Shown: positions 11,710-23,904 of the stretch, in pieces
Layout of the letters: each line of letters starts with the position of its first letter
Position numbering within the stretch: the stretch's first letter is position 1
Source: Gnetum montanum
Lineage: Eukaryota; Streptophyta; Gnetopsida; Gnetales; Gnetaceae
DNA length: 64,000 nucleotides
Assembly (NCBI GenBank): GCA_015680685.1
Contig: MNCI01005559.1
Coordinates: 1 to 64,000, forward strand
Direction: 5' to 3'
Position numbers and translations under genes: made by a program
Notes under the pieces: generated by a model
Database searches by the model: none
What the model saw: only the letters and a program-made list of their open reading frames with translations
Told to the model about the DNA's origin: nothing

Positions 11710-12800
11710 GTCAGGTTTGTGTATTAGTAGGGCCTTGGATGAAAAGGTTTTGGAAATGATATAAGGTCCCTCCCACAATTTTTGAAACTTAGTACATTGT
11801 GATACATTTATGGGGTTCTAATAGAGTACCTTATCTCCATGTTAAAATGTTACCTTTCAAATCCTAAGATCATGACATTTTTTATTATGAGCCTTATGTA
11901 TTTCATTTGATGATAGGGCTACTAGTCGATTCTCATCTAGCACATTCAAGTTGATGAGTTGTTCTCATTGTGCTAGTGATAAGTTAAGACCCAAGTCACT
12001 GGCAGTAGATAGTATTCAGATTTTTCCCTGAATTGGAAGTTTTCGTAGTTTCCTATACTATAACTTGTAAGAAGAGTAGCCGATAGGAAGTTTTCACATT
12101 GAGTTCTAAGCCCAGAGGGCATCATTAAGTTTCATGTTTCAATACCTCCTATATTTGCTAATGGTCCTTGTTAGGATATTTGTAATCTCCCTATTTGTGA
12201 CTTTGGCTTACCCATCGGCTTGGGGATGATAGGGTGTTGTAAATTTATGTTTGACCCCCAAGTGCTGCATGAGTTTACAAAAAGTATTGCCCATAAAGTA
12301 AGTTCCATTATCCAAAATGAGTGCATGTGGCACCCCAAACTTGTTCACGATTTGCTGTTGGAAAAACTGTGCGGTGGTAATTGAGGAACAATCAGTGACA
12401 ACTGCCACCTCTACCCACTTTGTATAGTAGTCTACTATGATGATGATATATGCCTTTACATTGGACATGGGTGCGATGGGATCCATGAAGTTGATGCCTT
12501 AAATATCGAAGGGTTCTAGTGGCTAGATCCACTAGTGAGGTCTCTCCATTTGTGCTATCATCCCACCATCTCTCTAACATCATTCATAGGAGTAAACAAA
12601 CCATTGGGCATCTCTCAAGAGTGTAGGCTAGTAATATCCTGCAAGCAAGATTTTAATGGTCGTGTGTTGTCCAGCATAGTGACCCCCAAAAGGGCCCTCA
12701 TGAGCATCTTAAAGGACACATAGTTTATCCTCATCAGGGATGCACCATTGAAGCAAGCAATCCACACACACCTTGTAAAGATGTTTATTGATTTCCATGA
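11710..12800 (-). pseudogene. TE2 integrase (Athila type), decayed
   Basis: The catalytic core includes VDYYTKWVE, then LILDNGTYF and TPYHPQADG, covering the first and second Asp of the DDE triad and the conserved motif after it. Upstream, around 12780-12560, the zinc-binding N-terminal part is recognisable from a HYAGQHT-like start and LLRDAQ. The frame is broken by stops and shifts, and the C-terminal end fades near 11710. Integrase would insert the cDNA into the host genome. It follows RNase H in the gypsy order. Confidence 0.8.
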
Positions 12801-12859
12801 AGTTCTTGGTCTTATGATCAAACTATTGCTTCTTCCGATGACCCCACTTCTTTGGAAAT

Positions 12860-13440
12860 TCTTATGTTAAGAGATAAGTAAGGATGTTACTAAACCAAGT
12901 TGATCCTGTGGGAATTTCCCTGGCGATTGCTCTAGCGAAAGGAGTTCATTTGGGAATTGGTTGGAGAGTGGCTCCTCCTCCTCTATGCTATCCCATTGTA
13001 ACCAAGATAAGTGGTTAGCAACCACATTCTCAGTTTCCTTTTTTTCCACCATAGTAAGGTCAAATTCTTGAAGGATCATGAGCCACCATATGATACGGGG
13101 ACTTACCATTGGTTTGTTCATAAGGAACCGGATGACACTATGATTAGTCTGTACAAACACCTTATCACTCAGCACATAGCGTTGGAACTTTTCCAAGGCA
13201 AACACCACCACCATCAATTCATTTTCAGTGGTGGTGTAATTGAGTTGAGCACCCACAATGCTTCAGCTTGCATAGTGGATGTAATATGGACGTCGTTGGT
13301 CATCCAACTATTCAGGCATGGCCCCCAATGCATAATTGGATGCATCCATCATGATGTGAAATGGTTTGGACCAGTCGGGTGCCCGTAGAATTAGAGTCTC
13401 TATGAGTTTCTATTTTAGTGTTTGGAATGTAGACTCACAT
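12860..13440 (-). pseudogene. TE2 RNase H, decayed
   Basis: NYTTTENELMVVVFALEKF, then VFVQTNHSVIRFL and VANHLSWL are the conserved blocks of gypsy RNase H, which degrades the RNA strand during reverse transcription. The 13256-12867 stretch is still one open frame of 129 residues. The Asp expected in 'YTDHSAL' is replaced by Asn (QTNHS), consistent with decay. Confidence 0.85.
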
Positions 13441-13489
13441 TCCCTAGTCCATACAAATGGAATGTCCTTCTATGTTAGTTCCACCAATG

Positions 13490-14275
13490 GCTTGGAAATC
13501 TTCAAGAAATTCTCGACAAGAAATTCTTGATGAAGCATTGGTACTAACCAATGTGTCCAAGGAATGACCGAACATCTTTTATAGTGCTTAGTTGATTGGT
13601 GATTCCTTGGATGATTCTAATTTTTTCAATGTCTACACCAATCCTTGCTTGTGAAATTCGATGCCCCAAAAAAATGCCCTCTTGGACCATCAAGTGACTC
13701 TTTTTCCAATTGAGCTGTAAATTAGTTTCTAGACATCTTTTTAAAGCTTTTTCAACATGGTCCAAGGCTTGTTCAAACATTTCTCCATAAGTAGAGAAGT
13801 CATCCATGAAAACTTCTACCCCATTACCAATTTTTTGTTGAAAGATGCTGAGGATGAGGTGTTGGAAGGTTGCAGGAACATTGCATAGGCCAAAGGGCAT
13901 CTTCTTATATGCGAAAGTCTCCCAGGGACATGTAAATATTGTCTTGGCCTAGTCTTTGGGCATGATCTGAATTTGGGTATATCTACTATAACCATCCAAA
14001 AAGCTATAGTAACAATGCCCTAAAATAGTATCCAACACTTGAACCACAAATGAAAGTGGGAAGTGATCCTTGAAGGTTGTCATATTGAGTAGTTGGAAAT
14101 CTATACAGACTCTCCATTTTTCATCCTTCTTTGGCATTATAATGAGTGGGCTGACCCATTCAGTATCTGCAACATAATAGATGAACCTTGCTTTCAATAA
14201 TTGTTCAGTTTCATCTTTGATGATTTACTTCAATTTGGGGTTCAATCATCTTTATGGTTATCATCGTGGCTTCAT
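13490..14275 (-). pseudogene. TE2 reverse transcriptase (Athila type), decayed
   Basis: Finger and palm blocks are present in order: WVSPLIIMPKK, WRVCIDFQLLN, KDHFPLSF, YYSFLDGYSRY, MPFGLCNVPATFQ, then FMDDFS at about 13795-13812 (the YxDD catalytic motif in its Athila form), LNWKKSHLMVQEG and VRSFLGHIG. The two long pieces (14197-13949 and 13900-13544) are separated by a stop or shift near 13930. The FMDDFS and MPFGLCN variants are the main reason for placing TE2 in the Athila lineage. Confidence 0.9.
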
Positions 14276-14659
14276 GGAGGGGTTGATATAGATCTGATGT
14301 TAGCATATCCTAGGATCAACTCCTGTTAGTTTAAGATATGACCATGTGAAAGTAGCCACCCATTTGTTTACCATATTTAGCAATCTCTTCTTTTGTTTAG
14401 GAGCAAGAATGGCATTGATGATTATTGGCTTACCATTCTACAAGAATGCATATTCCAAATTGGTTAATAGGGTTTTTAGTTATAGGGGTTCTTGTCTAAA
14501 CCTTTCAGAGATCTATAGATTTTCCCAATCATCACTATCATCAATAGTGGATACTTGTTGATGGACCTTTTCCAATTCATCCATGATTTCCATATAGGCA
14601 CATACAAGGCCATCAGATGGTTCCATGCATAGAGTGCTACTATCAGAGTTAGCAGTCAG

Positions 14660-15220
14660 CCACTGGGTGCCTTCTTGATTCATGGTTTCTATGTAGAGAC
14701 ATCATTGAATTTGTGATTATTTAGCACACTGACTACATGCTTGAATATAGTCTGCTTAGTGGACCAAAGTTTTTGCACACAGTTGCACCCAAAGTCACTG
14801 TACGTGATGAATAGAGCATGCTTCTTCTTAAGCTTTTCAAAAGGATTTTCTTTTGAAATTTCAAAGGAAAGATCTTGAAGTCCCAATTGTGCATCCATCA
14901 TGTTGAGCCAAGATCTTCCCATTATGATTGAAAAATTCTCCTTTCAATTATCAACCCAAATGATTAAGAAGTCAGCAGGATAGGACCACCCAGAAATGGT
15001 GGTCACGATATCTTCTACCAATCCTAAGGAAATGGTTATGGATTGGTCTACCAACTTGAGCTTATTGTTATTTTTCTTCATTAGGGGTAGGTTCCAAGTC
15101 TTGTACATATCATGTGAAATCAAATTGATGCCTGACCCCTAATCCAAAAGATCTTCGCATAGCTCGTTTCCTGCCACTTGAAGGTATATGAGGGGACTTC
15201 CTAGATTAGTCAATTTCTAA
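14660..15220 (-). pseudogene. TE2 aspartic protease, decayed
   Basis: On the minus strand a block reads LLD, a stop codon, GSGINLISHDMYKTW near 15160, where an active-site DSG motif is expected; the Ser position is now TAG. It continues to IMGRSWLNMMDAQLG at about 14920, the flap and C-terminal region of retroviral-type proteases (usually LGRPWL). The protease would cleave the Gag-Pol precursor. Residues 14922-14689 remain open. Confidence 0.75.
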
Positions 15221-15419
15221 GGAAGATGACTTACCTTTATCTAGTCCATCACAGCATGTGTTAGCATGATGGTTTGTACTTTGGACGATGTTTGGCTTAA
15301 ACGTTTCTTGAAGGGTTGAATAGTGGAGCCGATTAGAGGTTCAAAGGCACTAGCCATAGGTGAATGTGAAGGTACGTTTGGGGTATTGGGCCAAAAAAAG
15401 GGTGTTTCCATGGTTTTGA

Positions 15420-17520
15420 TTCTAGTTCACTCGGCTAAGAAGCTGGTTATAAGTTGATAGCCCTTGTGGCATTATGTTGCTATGGCTGTGGTGGTATTTC
15501 TTCATGCATAGGTGGAGTAGGAGGTAGCTGAGTGGGGGCTTGATGAGTAGGTATGGTAGGAGAAGGTGATAGAGGATAGTATAGATGTGGGTTCTTCCCC
15601 CTTGGTGATGGAGACTATGTTCAGAAGTATTCCAGGGGGTAGTAATGATTTTGAAATGGTGCATGACTAGAAGAGTCTTGTAGGGAGACTGGTTGTTAAA
15701 TGTAGTACCCATAAGGATCTGGCTACCAGTAAGGTCACTACTGCCTTGAAGGTGGCATCCCCCATGATTGTGGATGTTTTCATTGTTGATCATACTTGTA
15801 AGGTTGCAGCAGCACTCCACTTGAAAAATATCCCTATTGCTGGTGGAACTGCCTAGGATTGCCTTGTGGATAAGGCAATCTTTGGGGTGTTCTCCTTTTT
15901 GCCAAACAAGGATTCAACGCATACACCCTAGACTCCTGTAAATGTGACACCATCAGGCAACACCCCTTAGGATGTTCGTACTGGCATATGTCACATCCAT
16001 CATCCTCCTCTATTTCAAAGTCTATAACCTATTCTGCTACAAAAACTTTACCCTTACCTTTATGGTAGGCACATTTAGCTTCTCTTCTTCTTTTCCAATC
16101 TTGATCATTACTTTGCTCTTTGGATTCCTCCACAATTTTTAGGATAGTTTAGAACCTTTCATCCAAAGAATCCCATATCTTGTCAACCTTGGCTGAAATT
16201 TTAGAGGAAAAATTTTGTATGGGCAAGGTTTTGTAGTTTACCACTACATCTAGTGATGATTCTTCCTCCTCTCCACAAAATTGGACCTCCTTTTTTTGGA
16301 TGGAAGGGTCCCAATTATATTCTTCTATAATTTCCTTTTTCCTTATTTCCCCTTCCTCTTTGGCCACCATCTTAATGAGGCATGGCAGTTGATGGCCCCT
16401 TAACTTAGATAGTCATCCCTGAGCATAAATGCAAAGGGTCTTTCTTGTTTCAAAGTGGAGCCCATCTATGATATGGTAGAGATGTTCTCGTTGAGAGTAG
16501 CCATGACCAGGGCACGAGTGTAATAATGAGTAATATCTACCTATGGTTGCATCCAAGGATTCATGACCATCCTATTTCCACCCTTGAATTTTTCATCTTA
16601 GATTAGCCACTTTGGAGTAGGTTTGGTATTTATCATTGAAAATTTCCAGCATCGTACTCCATCGTCTAATTAATTCTAGTTTCAAAGATTGGTACCAGCT
16701 TTTTTCTTTCTTGATGAGTGTTCGAGGCAATAGCTTGAGTTTTTTCCAATCATTGTCTATATTTTGCAGGGGTGCAAGCATCATGAAATGCTTGCAAGTG
16801 AGTCTGTGGATCACAATTATATCCCCCTTCAAATTTTGGGATGTTGTTTATGCCAAGGCGTTTGATCCGACTATTTTTCAAGTGCCTACTAGGTATTTAA
16901 ACTGCCTTGGCTATGTTAAGCATGCTTCAAGTAGCCATTAGTGGTTCATCTGAGTCATAGACCTACTGATGGTCGTGATGTCTGTGACAATTTCAGCTAC
17001 CTCTCCTTTCTTGATAGTGAGACTCACGTGATTGATCACGCTTTTCCTCATGTTTTCCCCATTAATCCTTGCAATCCTATTGGTCTTTTTTATCACCATC
17101 ACCCTAATCCTTCCTACTACGATTATGATTGGAGTCAAAACCTAGTAAAGACAAAGTGGAATGAGAAGATGGAGAAGAGGGAGGAGAACTACCATTGCCC
17201 CGATGTTGATCTCCTCCTCTGCTCTGATGATGACCTCAATCTTCACGTACATATTTTCCTTTGTCATGATCTTTCTTGCATGATCCCCCATCATCTTGGG
17301 ACTCCTAGTTGTTTGAATATCTGATGCATTGGAGGAGGTTCAGTTAAATGGGAATCATGAAAAATAGGTTCCTCATCGTCATATGGATCCTGCATGAATA
17401 AAGGGTTACTAAACTATTTTCCCTTTATGTGTTCATGGAATTCCACCTGTTGCTGATTCGGTGCATGTTGTGCCTCATTTGGATCATAGTCTTAGTAGTC
17501 ATGATCTTCCATTATGTATT
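15420..17520 (-). pseudogene. TE2 gag, decayed
   Basis: The capsid-like block LLPRTLIKKEKSWYQSLKL...RRWSTMLEIFNDKYQ near 16700 aligns with the TE6 gag. Further on, EEDDGCDICQYEHPKGCC near 15960 is a CCHC-like zinc motif with the same spacing as in TE6. The likely start region is near 17500 (MEDHDY). Frameshifts and stops break the frame into pieces of 60-130 residues. The 5' leader of this gene continues beyond TE3, from 27810 to the primer site. Confidence 0.75.
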
Positions 17521-17718
17521 CCATACTATGGTCTTGAATGTCGATTCTAACAAGAGTTTGATGTAGCATTCCAAGAACCGATCGATTAGGAGGTAATATG
17601 ATGTTACCTTCCATGTCCCATCATTGAAGATGCTCATCATGATGTAGGATAAAGGTGAAGTTGCAGATATACTTGTCTAGATGTGCGTATACCACCTAAA
17701 ATTCCTATGGCACTGGTG

Positions 17719-17723
17719 GGTTG
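17719..17723. repeat. TE3 target-site duplication, left copy (GGTTG)
   Basis: GGTTG directly precedes the LTR start TGAAACACC and is repeated at 27805-27809 just after the far LTR end. This proves that 17724-27804 is one insertion into TE2. Confidence 0.95.
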
Positions 17724-19578
17724 TGAAACACCACAAAAATTTTGGCAACACTTCCAAACAACTTCAGAGTCTCTAAAATGGCTTCAAGCAGCCCACCATG
17801 GAGCAAGCAAGGTACCCCCTGGTGCCCACAAATCATGACAGCAAGTCTTAGTATCGAGAATCATCCATTTAAGGTCAAAAAGCGCAATTTTGGCTAAGTA
17901 CAATCTGCTCGTGTTGTGTTTACGCTGCACAGCGTAAGGATTAGTGTCACCAATGTTTGGGGCCCCGAAACTGAATCAAAATAGGCCAAAATCAAGCACA
18001 AGGACCCCCCATGATCTTTGCCAAGGTCCCCAACGGTTCCCAGCCTTCAGAAAATCAAAATTCGGGCCTTAAATGAGGTGTTTTTGGTTGATTACGCTAT
18101 GGATACATTTTCTTACGCTGTAGAGCGTAAGGATGCGTAATCACTATTCACTGCGTGAAACACTATTCACAGCGTAAAATACTATTCACTACATAAAACA
18201 CTCTTCATCACGTGAATACTATTCACTGCGTAAAACACTATATACCGCACTATTCATCGAAGGTTCAGAAAATTCCAGAAAAGTTTCAGAAAATGGTAGA
18301 AGATCCTCAGCATCAGCAACTTTTGGAAAATCAAAATTCGGGCCTTAAATGAGGTGCTTTTGGTTGATTACGCTACGGCTACACTTTCTTTCGCTACATA
18401 GCGTAAGATGCGTAAACACTATTCATAGCGTAAAACACTATTCACTGCGTGAATACTATTCACTATGTAAAATACTATTCACTGCAAAATCACTATTCAT
18501 CAGCATAAAACAATATTCACTGTGTAAAACACTATTCATCACGTGAATACTATTCATCAACTTCCAGAAAATTTCAAAAATATTTCAGAAAATGGTAGAG
18601 AATTATCAGCATCAGCAACTTTCAGAACATTCTAGAAAATTTCAGAAAGACTCAGGAACAAAGAAGTTTCACGCAAACGGGGGCCAAATTTCTCTTGTTG
18701 TACATTTCATTGTAAATCGACATATGTGGGCACGTTAAGCCCTCATCTTTAAATTAAATGTACTTTCATGGGCTTGAATAACCCATAAATTGTAAAATGC
18801 AATGTACTTGGTCAAGAACGTAGCTTGCCGACACACATCGAACTCATGCACAACTGTTCGGCACACATCCAACTCTCGGCAGCACGCATCCAACCCAAGC
18901 ACAACTGTCCATTGGACACATGTTACCAGATCCACTTTCCTCTCATCTCTCAGCTGTTGATTCCATTCTAAAATTCTATGCCGGAGCCCGGCCCAACCCT
19001 ATAAATACCCTGTCAATTCACATAAATCTGGGGGCAATTGGAGGCAAAAAATTAGAGACATTGGCAATTCTGAGAAATTACAGAACTGGCAATCCTTGGG
19101 TGCTCGACACATCTGACTGTTGGCATCCAAGCATTTCTCATGTTCATCACATCACATTATCACATTAGCACTTTAGACATCATCCCGATGCTTAGTGCTT
19201 CACCTGTCATTCACACGTGCAGCTACACTTCGACCGGTGCATACATTTTTATTAAACAATACAATAAAGTTTATTGCCTCCCATTTATAGTATTTAGTTT
19301 TTTTATGCTTTACAAATATAACTTTGTTTATGCTTTATTTATAATTCAGTACGCTCTGTTTACATTTTTGTGTCATTGTTTGCATTCCGTTTACATCCTA
19401 TTTACACCGTTCACGATAACCCTAGCACTAGTCGTAGCTTACGCTTGGGGAAGTCCTTGGTTGATTTGCGTGCAAACCATCCAAGGCACTCTGCCTTCAT
19501 TCCTTTTTCCAACTACTCGATGATCTTTCGGTGTCTGTTTTCCCTTCCAGCCTCACACCGAGGATTTAGGTCAGTACA
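17724..19578 (+). repeat. TE3 5' LTR
   Basis: Runs from TGAAACACCACAAAAATTTT to GTCAGTACA. TATA box CTATAAATA at 18999-19007. Two blocks around 18130-18260 and 18400-18560 hold a short repeat (see separate entry). The primer-binding site follows after five bases. Confidence 0.95.
18120..18560 (+). repeat. U3 minisatellite of TE3 5' LTR (ACTATTCACTGCGTAAAAC-type units)
   Basis: Units of about 18-19 bp, each with CACTATTCAC followed by a GCGTAAAA or CGTGAATA variant, occur in two blocks separated by a unique stretch. The corresponding blocks in the 3' LTR (26360-26500 and 26655-26750) have different copy numbers: more units in the first block and fewer in the second. The array lies upstream of the TATA box, where it could carry enhancer sites. 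Confidence 0.8.
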
Positions 19579-19583
19579 ATTTT

Positions 19584-19601
19584 TGGTGCTAGAAGGAGGA
19601 C
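19584..19601 (+). promoter_or_regulatory. TE3 primer-binding site
   Basis: TGGTGCTAGAAGGAGGAC begins five bases after the LTR end. TGG at the start pairs with the CCA end of a tRNA. It is unlike the tRNA-Asp-type site of TE2 and TE6. I cannot assign the tRNA with confidence; a Leu-type tRNA is one possibility. Confidence 0.7.
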
Positions 19602-19816
19602 CACTTTCTTATTATTAATTAAATCCTCACTACCTATCAAAACTCATCCATCTTGCCCATTTGAGTCTCTTCATCCCTATTGATCACACTAAGTTTGTGT
19701 CATCCCACACTACAACTGCTTACGATCCAACTCCATTCATCTATCCCAGTCCATTCACATTTATCATGGAATCTTCCCAAGTCAACCCTGTAACACTACC
19801 AACTGCTTGAAACCTT

Positions 19817-22241
19817 ATGACTACTACGGAACCTATAACCGTTATTGAACACATAAATCCTCAAGGCCCTACATGTCAATCCCTCAGGCTACAAGGCAAA
19901 GGCCCTATTCACGCAACTCTTACACCCAAACAATATAATTTTATCTGTGTCAAGATCCAAGCCAACCTACCCATTGATCGTATAGAGAGGGAAGCTAAGC
20001 GAGAATATGAATTCATCCACAAAGGAGGATGTGAGTTTATCCCTTCAGCTTTTGACATAATCCCACTATCTGAAAGCCATCATAAACTCATATCCCAACT
20101 TCTTATGACTAGAAGTCAAGCCTTACAACTACCTTCCATAGAGACTCAAGATGAAGAAGATGACTTTGTAGCCCAATCTGAACATGGAGAATCATACCAT
20201 ACTGTCAACCCCCATGCCCACACAAACCTATTATCCCATCCTTTCCTAGAAGAAACTATGTTTCCTTCTTCATCCACAAACATTCAAGCACCTGTTTCCC
20301 ATTCCATCCCTATCTTCTCCGTGCTCAATAACATTCACTCTGATGCATCCACTTCCATCATTCGTCCACCAATGCAGTCACAATAACTCCCCCAAACCAA
20401 CGCAGGGTCAATCTTCCAACCTCAAGTAGTNACAACAACTCCCCCAAACCAACGCAGGGTCAATCTTCCAACCTCAAGTAGTTGGAATACCGTCAGTCAT
20501 ACTAGCTTCCACATCCACCCATTACATACCCCAGATGCAAATTCATAGGGCACCATTAATTACTCCTACCCAACATATTCAAGGTGTTGTCTCACAACAT
20601 GTGGCTGGGCAATGGGTTCCACCAGTAGTCTCAGTACCGAATACCATCCCACCACAAAAAATGTTAGCCCAACAACCTGCTTTTCCATGAACAATGCAAT
20701 AGTTAAACCATTATCATCCACAATCAACTCAATCCATTGGTTTGCCTACCGCCCAAGAATGGGCAGACACATAAAAAATGATGCACTCGTTGACAAAAGA
20801 ATTAAAACGCCTTAAAACTTTCAACAATGAGGAAGTCAAGGTACTAGATTTCTAACGAGATGACCCAATTGACCCCTCGGTTCCACCCTTGACTTTGCCA
20901 AAAGGAGTCTCATTACCTCAACTGACCAAGTACAATAGAGAAGGGAACCCAAATGCCCACCTAGTAACATTTAGAACTGAAAGCCTTTTACTTCAAGCAT
21001 GGCCCCATGTAATCTTGCAAGTGTTTGCAATGTCCTTAACCAGAAAAGCGTTAGACTGGTACCGATCTTTACCCCATAGCTCCATATCTTCTTTAGAGAA
21101 TTTGCTGCATCAGTTTGTCACCCGTTTCAAGTATAACTTAAAACCTGAAGCCACATTAGATAGCTTGATTTAAATTAAACAAGCGCCATTAGAGCTAGCG
21201 TAGAAATTTATCCAAAGGTGGAGTGCAGCCTTAAATGAACTTCATAAACCTATCCCCAAAACATATTTACTCACTATCCTTAAATCAACCGTGAATGACT
21301 TTGTTAAATTAAAACTTTATTACCTGAAAGCCCGCACATTGAGCCAAGCATTCGTACAAATCAAAGACATAGAAGAAGCAGCACAAACAAGTAATGACCT
21401 AGCCTACTCAGCCTTTAGAAGCCAACACATAAGGAAAGATAAACCCAAAACAATGGTAGCAGCAGTGGCTCAGGGAAAACAACCCACTATCCTAAACAAC
21501 TATGAAAGAACAGCACCCACTCATACACCTGAAAGTTCCTCAAATAGAAACAACAACACAAGTCATGCACGTACCTGTGAAAGGAAAGACCTTACTCAAT
21601 ACACACCATTGCCCATGAAGCCTTCACAACTACTTGATCAACTTCTAAAGGCTAGGCTAATTCAATACAAACAAATGTCTCCTGCAGCCTCACAAAGACA
21701 TGATCGCTTTTGCGAATTGGCCAAAAATCCAGCCTTAGCAATAGCCAACGAACCTCCCATCCTAAAAGGCTTTAGGTTGGATAGGTTTTGTGAATATCAT
21801 CAATGGTGTGGTCATGGGACTAATTATTGCTTTCCATTGAAACAAGACATACAACGCATGATAGATGGGGGTGAAGTGGTTTTCGATGAGACAAACCCAG
21901 TAAGGCCCCACAACCAATCCATGGGGGCCTACAAAGATCCTCTCAATGCCAAAACCAACGATGCCCCATATGTAATTAATACTATCCATATGAAAAATAG
22001 ACAAGACATTCCGCGAAGACCTTTTGTGATTTGGAGGCCTTCAAAAAACACACCTACCCCAACATCTCCTCAAACCCCTTTTACCACACGCACATCCCCC
22101 ACACCATCAAAACCATTCATCATCCGCATACCTCCTTCGGTTGCCACCACAACAAACATAACGTTTGAAAATCGACCCACTCCCTTTGTGATCCGGGTGC
22201 CAAAACACCCTAGCACACAACCCACATCCACTTCTCGATGA
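19817..22241 (+). pseudogene. TE3 gag (Tat type), interrupted
   Basis: The capsid-like block AMSLTRKALDWYRSLP at about 21030 is typical of plant gypsy gag, and RFCEYHQWCGHGTNYC near 21780 is the CxYH...GH...C motif found in Tat gag. Stops interrupt the frame at 20384-20386, 21171-21173 and 21201, giving separate open pieces at 19817-20386, 20889-21173 and 21291-22241. The first stop lies inside a doubtful assembly duplication (see 20380-20482). TE5 shows the same blocks on the minus strand, including YKDPLNA and SISSLE. Gag would form the virus-like particle that packages the RNA. Confidence 0.8.
20380..20482. repeat. 51-bp direct duplication around a single N, probable assembly artefact
   Basis: 20380-20430 and 20432-20482 are the same apart from one C/T difference and are separated by one N at 20431. 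The difference turns a CAA codon into the TAA that ends the first gag frame. The pattern matches contig ends that overlap but were joined instead of merged. Confidence 0.75.
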
Positions 22242-22307
22242 CCTGCACGAGAACGTCTTGCCGAGAGGCTAATAAGAGAGCGCTTAGAAAGAGAAATAAG
22301 AGAGTGC

Positions 22308-23507
22308 ATGGAGAGAGAAAACCATGGACACGAATTAGGACTACCAAAGCCTACACCGCTAAGCACCATTCCCATGAGTTCGTCCATTAATGAGCCTAGT
22401 ACAAGTCACCAAAACCAAGATGAAGTTACAAGTCATATCCCAAACCCAACATTCTCAGCTACTAACATAAAAACCCCTCCACGAGAAATACGAATGTTAC
22501 ATCAAATGGACCGAATCTCTATGGGTAAGAATGTCCCAAATAGAAAAGACCTAGCCAATTCATTGACCCAGGTCACACAAGCCTTAGAACAAAAGAATAC
22601 TTCTTTAAGTTTGTATGACCTAGTGATGACTTCACCAGTACATCGAGAGGCTCTCGTACGAATGCTAACTTCAATTCCTATTAATGAGGATCTTCCTGCA
22701 GATGAACCATCCATTTATGCAGTATTATCCCCACAACTTCAGGAATCAAAGACAACATCCTTAGAATTCCATGCTAAGGACATTAAGCTAGATGAGAAAA
22801 CAAGGAAAATCACCACGGCCCCTATGTTCATAACAATACAGGTTGATCATTTCAAAATACGTAGGGTGCATGTTGATGATGGTGCAGCAACAAATGTAAT
22901 ACCTTTTTCCATCATTGAACAACTGGGACTCACCGAACGAATACAACCTACAACAACCTCTTTCTTGAGATCCTTCAGTGGTTCCCGTGTGGGAGTAAAA
23001 GTCATGGTTACCTTAGATTTCATAGCTGGAGATCAATTCCGTACATCAGCTGAATTCATAGTGGTTGATGAAATGCCAGAGTTTAATCTGATCCTAGGAC
23101 GTCCTTGGCTAGCTCAACTTAAAGTCGTATCTTCACCAATCCATCAGGAGATACATCTACCTTACGAGGGTGGTGAGATCAGCATACATGGGGATACAAC
23201 ATCATCAATCATCTCCTCATGCCTTGAGGTGGATCAAGGTTCAGAAATTGAGTTCATTAAGCCTAAACAAGAAACCATGGACATACATCAAAATGTGAAC
23301 CCAACATTGATTCACAACCCAACTAGCACTGAAGAAACACAAGAAGACATAGACATAGGAGCCATTCCTGCTGATATCTCTTGGTCAGAACTACCCTTTG
23401 ACATCACTGATGAAGGGGAAGGTGAATATAGGATCATACCCATACACACAGCACCACACGTTAAGTTACAAAAGATCAAAAGACAACTCAACAACTACAA
23501 CAAATGA
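22308..23507 (+). CDS. TE3 protease region (retropepsin-like), open frame
   Basis: This is an open frame of 399 codons. HVDDGAATNVIP puts the likely catalytic Asp at about residue 190, in the VDxG form common in Tat proteases. FNLILGRPWLAQL, about 70 residues later, is the flap or C-terminal Gly-Arg-Pro-Trp block. The N-terminal part (MDRISMGKNVP, VMTSPVHREAL) aligns with TE5 around 48900-48700 and is the gag-protease linker. The C-terminal ISWSELPFDI also recurs in TE5. It was probably made as part of a Gag-Pro polyprotein; a stop separates it from the gag frame. No RT follows. The ATG is only the first in the open frame, not necessarily a real start. Confidence 0.8.
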   Translation: MERENHGHELGLPKPTPLSTIPMSSSINEPSTSHQNQDEVTSHIPNPTFSATNIKTPPREIRMLHQMDRISMGKNVPNRKDLANSLTQVTQALEQKNTSLSLYDLVMTSPVHREALVRMLTSIPINEDLPADEPSIYAVLSPQLQESKTTSLEFHAKDIKLDEKTRKITTAPMFITIQVDHFKIRRVHVDDGAATNVIPFSIIEQLGLTERIQPTTTSFLRSFSGSRVGVKVMVTLDFIAGDQFRTSAEFIVVDEMPEFNLILGRPWLAQLKVVSSPIHQEIHLPYEGGEISIHGDTTSSIISSCLEVDQGSEIEFIKPKQETMDIHQNVNPTLIHNPTSTEETQEDIDIGAIPADISWSELPFDITDEGEGEYRIIPIHTAPHVKLQKIKRQLNNYNK

Positions 23508-23510
23508 GAT

Positions 23511-23815
23511 GAACTGTCTGAAATGACGTTAAACTATGAACTGTCCGAAATGACGCTAAACTATGAACTGTCCGAAATGATGTTAAACTATGAACTGTCC
23601 GAAATGATGTTAAACTATGAACTGTCTGAAATGACGTTAAACTACGAACTATCTAAAATGACGTTAAACTACGAACTGTCCGAAATGACATTATACTACG
23701 AACTGTCCGAAATGACGTTAAACTATGAACTGTCTGAAATGACGTTAAACTACGAACTGTCCGAAATGACATCAAACTACAACACGTCCACAATGATATT
23801 AAACTAGCCACAGTT
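23511..23815 (+). repeat. 27-bp minisatellite directly after the TE3 protease
   Basis: About ten units of the type ATGACGTTAAACTATGAACT plus GTCCGAA follow each other with little divergence. Because 27 is a multiple of three, the array stays open as a nine-residue repeat (MTLNYELSE) for 94 codons, which is a by-product of the period rather than evidence for a protein. Such arrays are a known trait of Tat-lineage elements. Confidence 0.9.
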
Positions 23816-23904
23816 AGAAATGGCCGGTTCCATTTAAAAGTTCTTGAAAATGTTATTACCTTTGGCCCACCATGGCATAAAACTGGTAATCCTTTCTTTA
23901 ACAA

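Noticed and set aside
23523-23807. 94-residue nonapeptide-repeat protein
   Set aside because: The open frame follows from a 27-bp minisatellite; no start context or independent evidence for translation.
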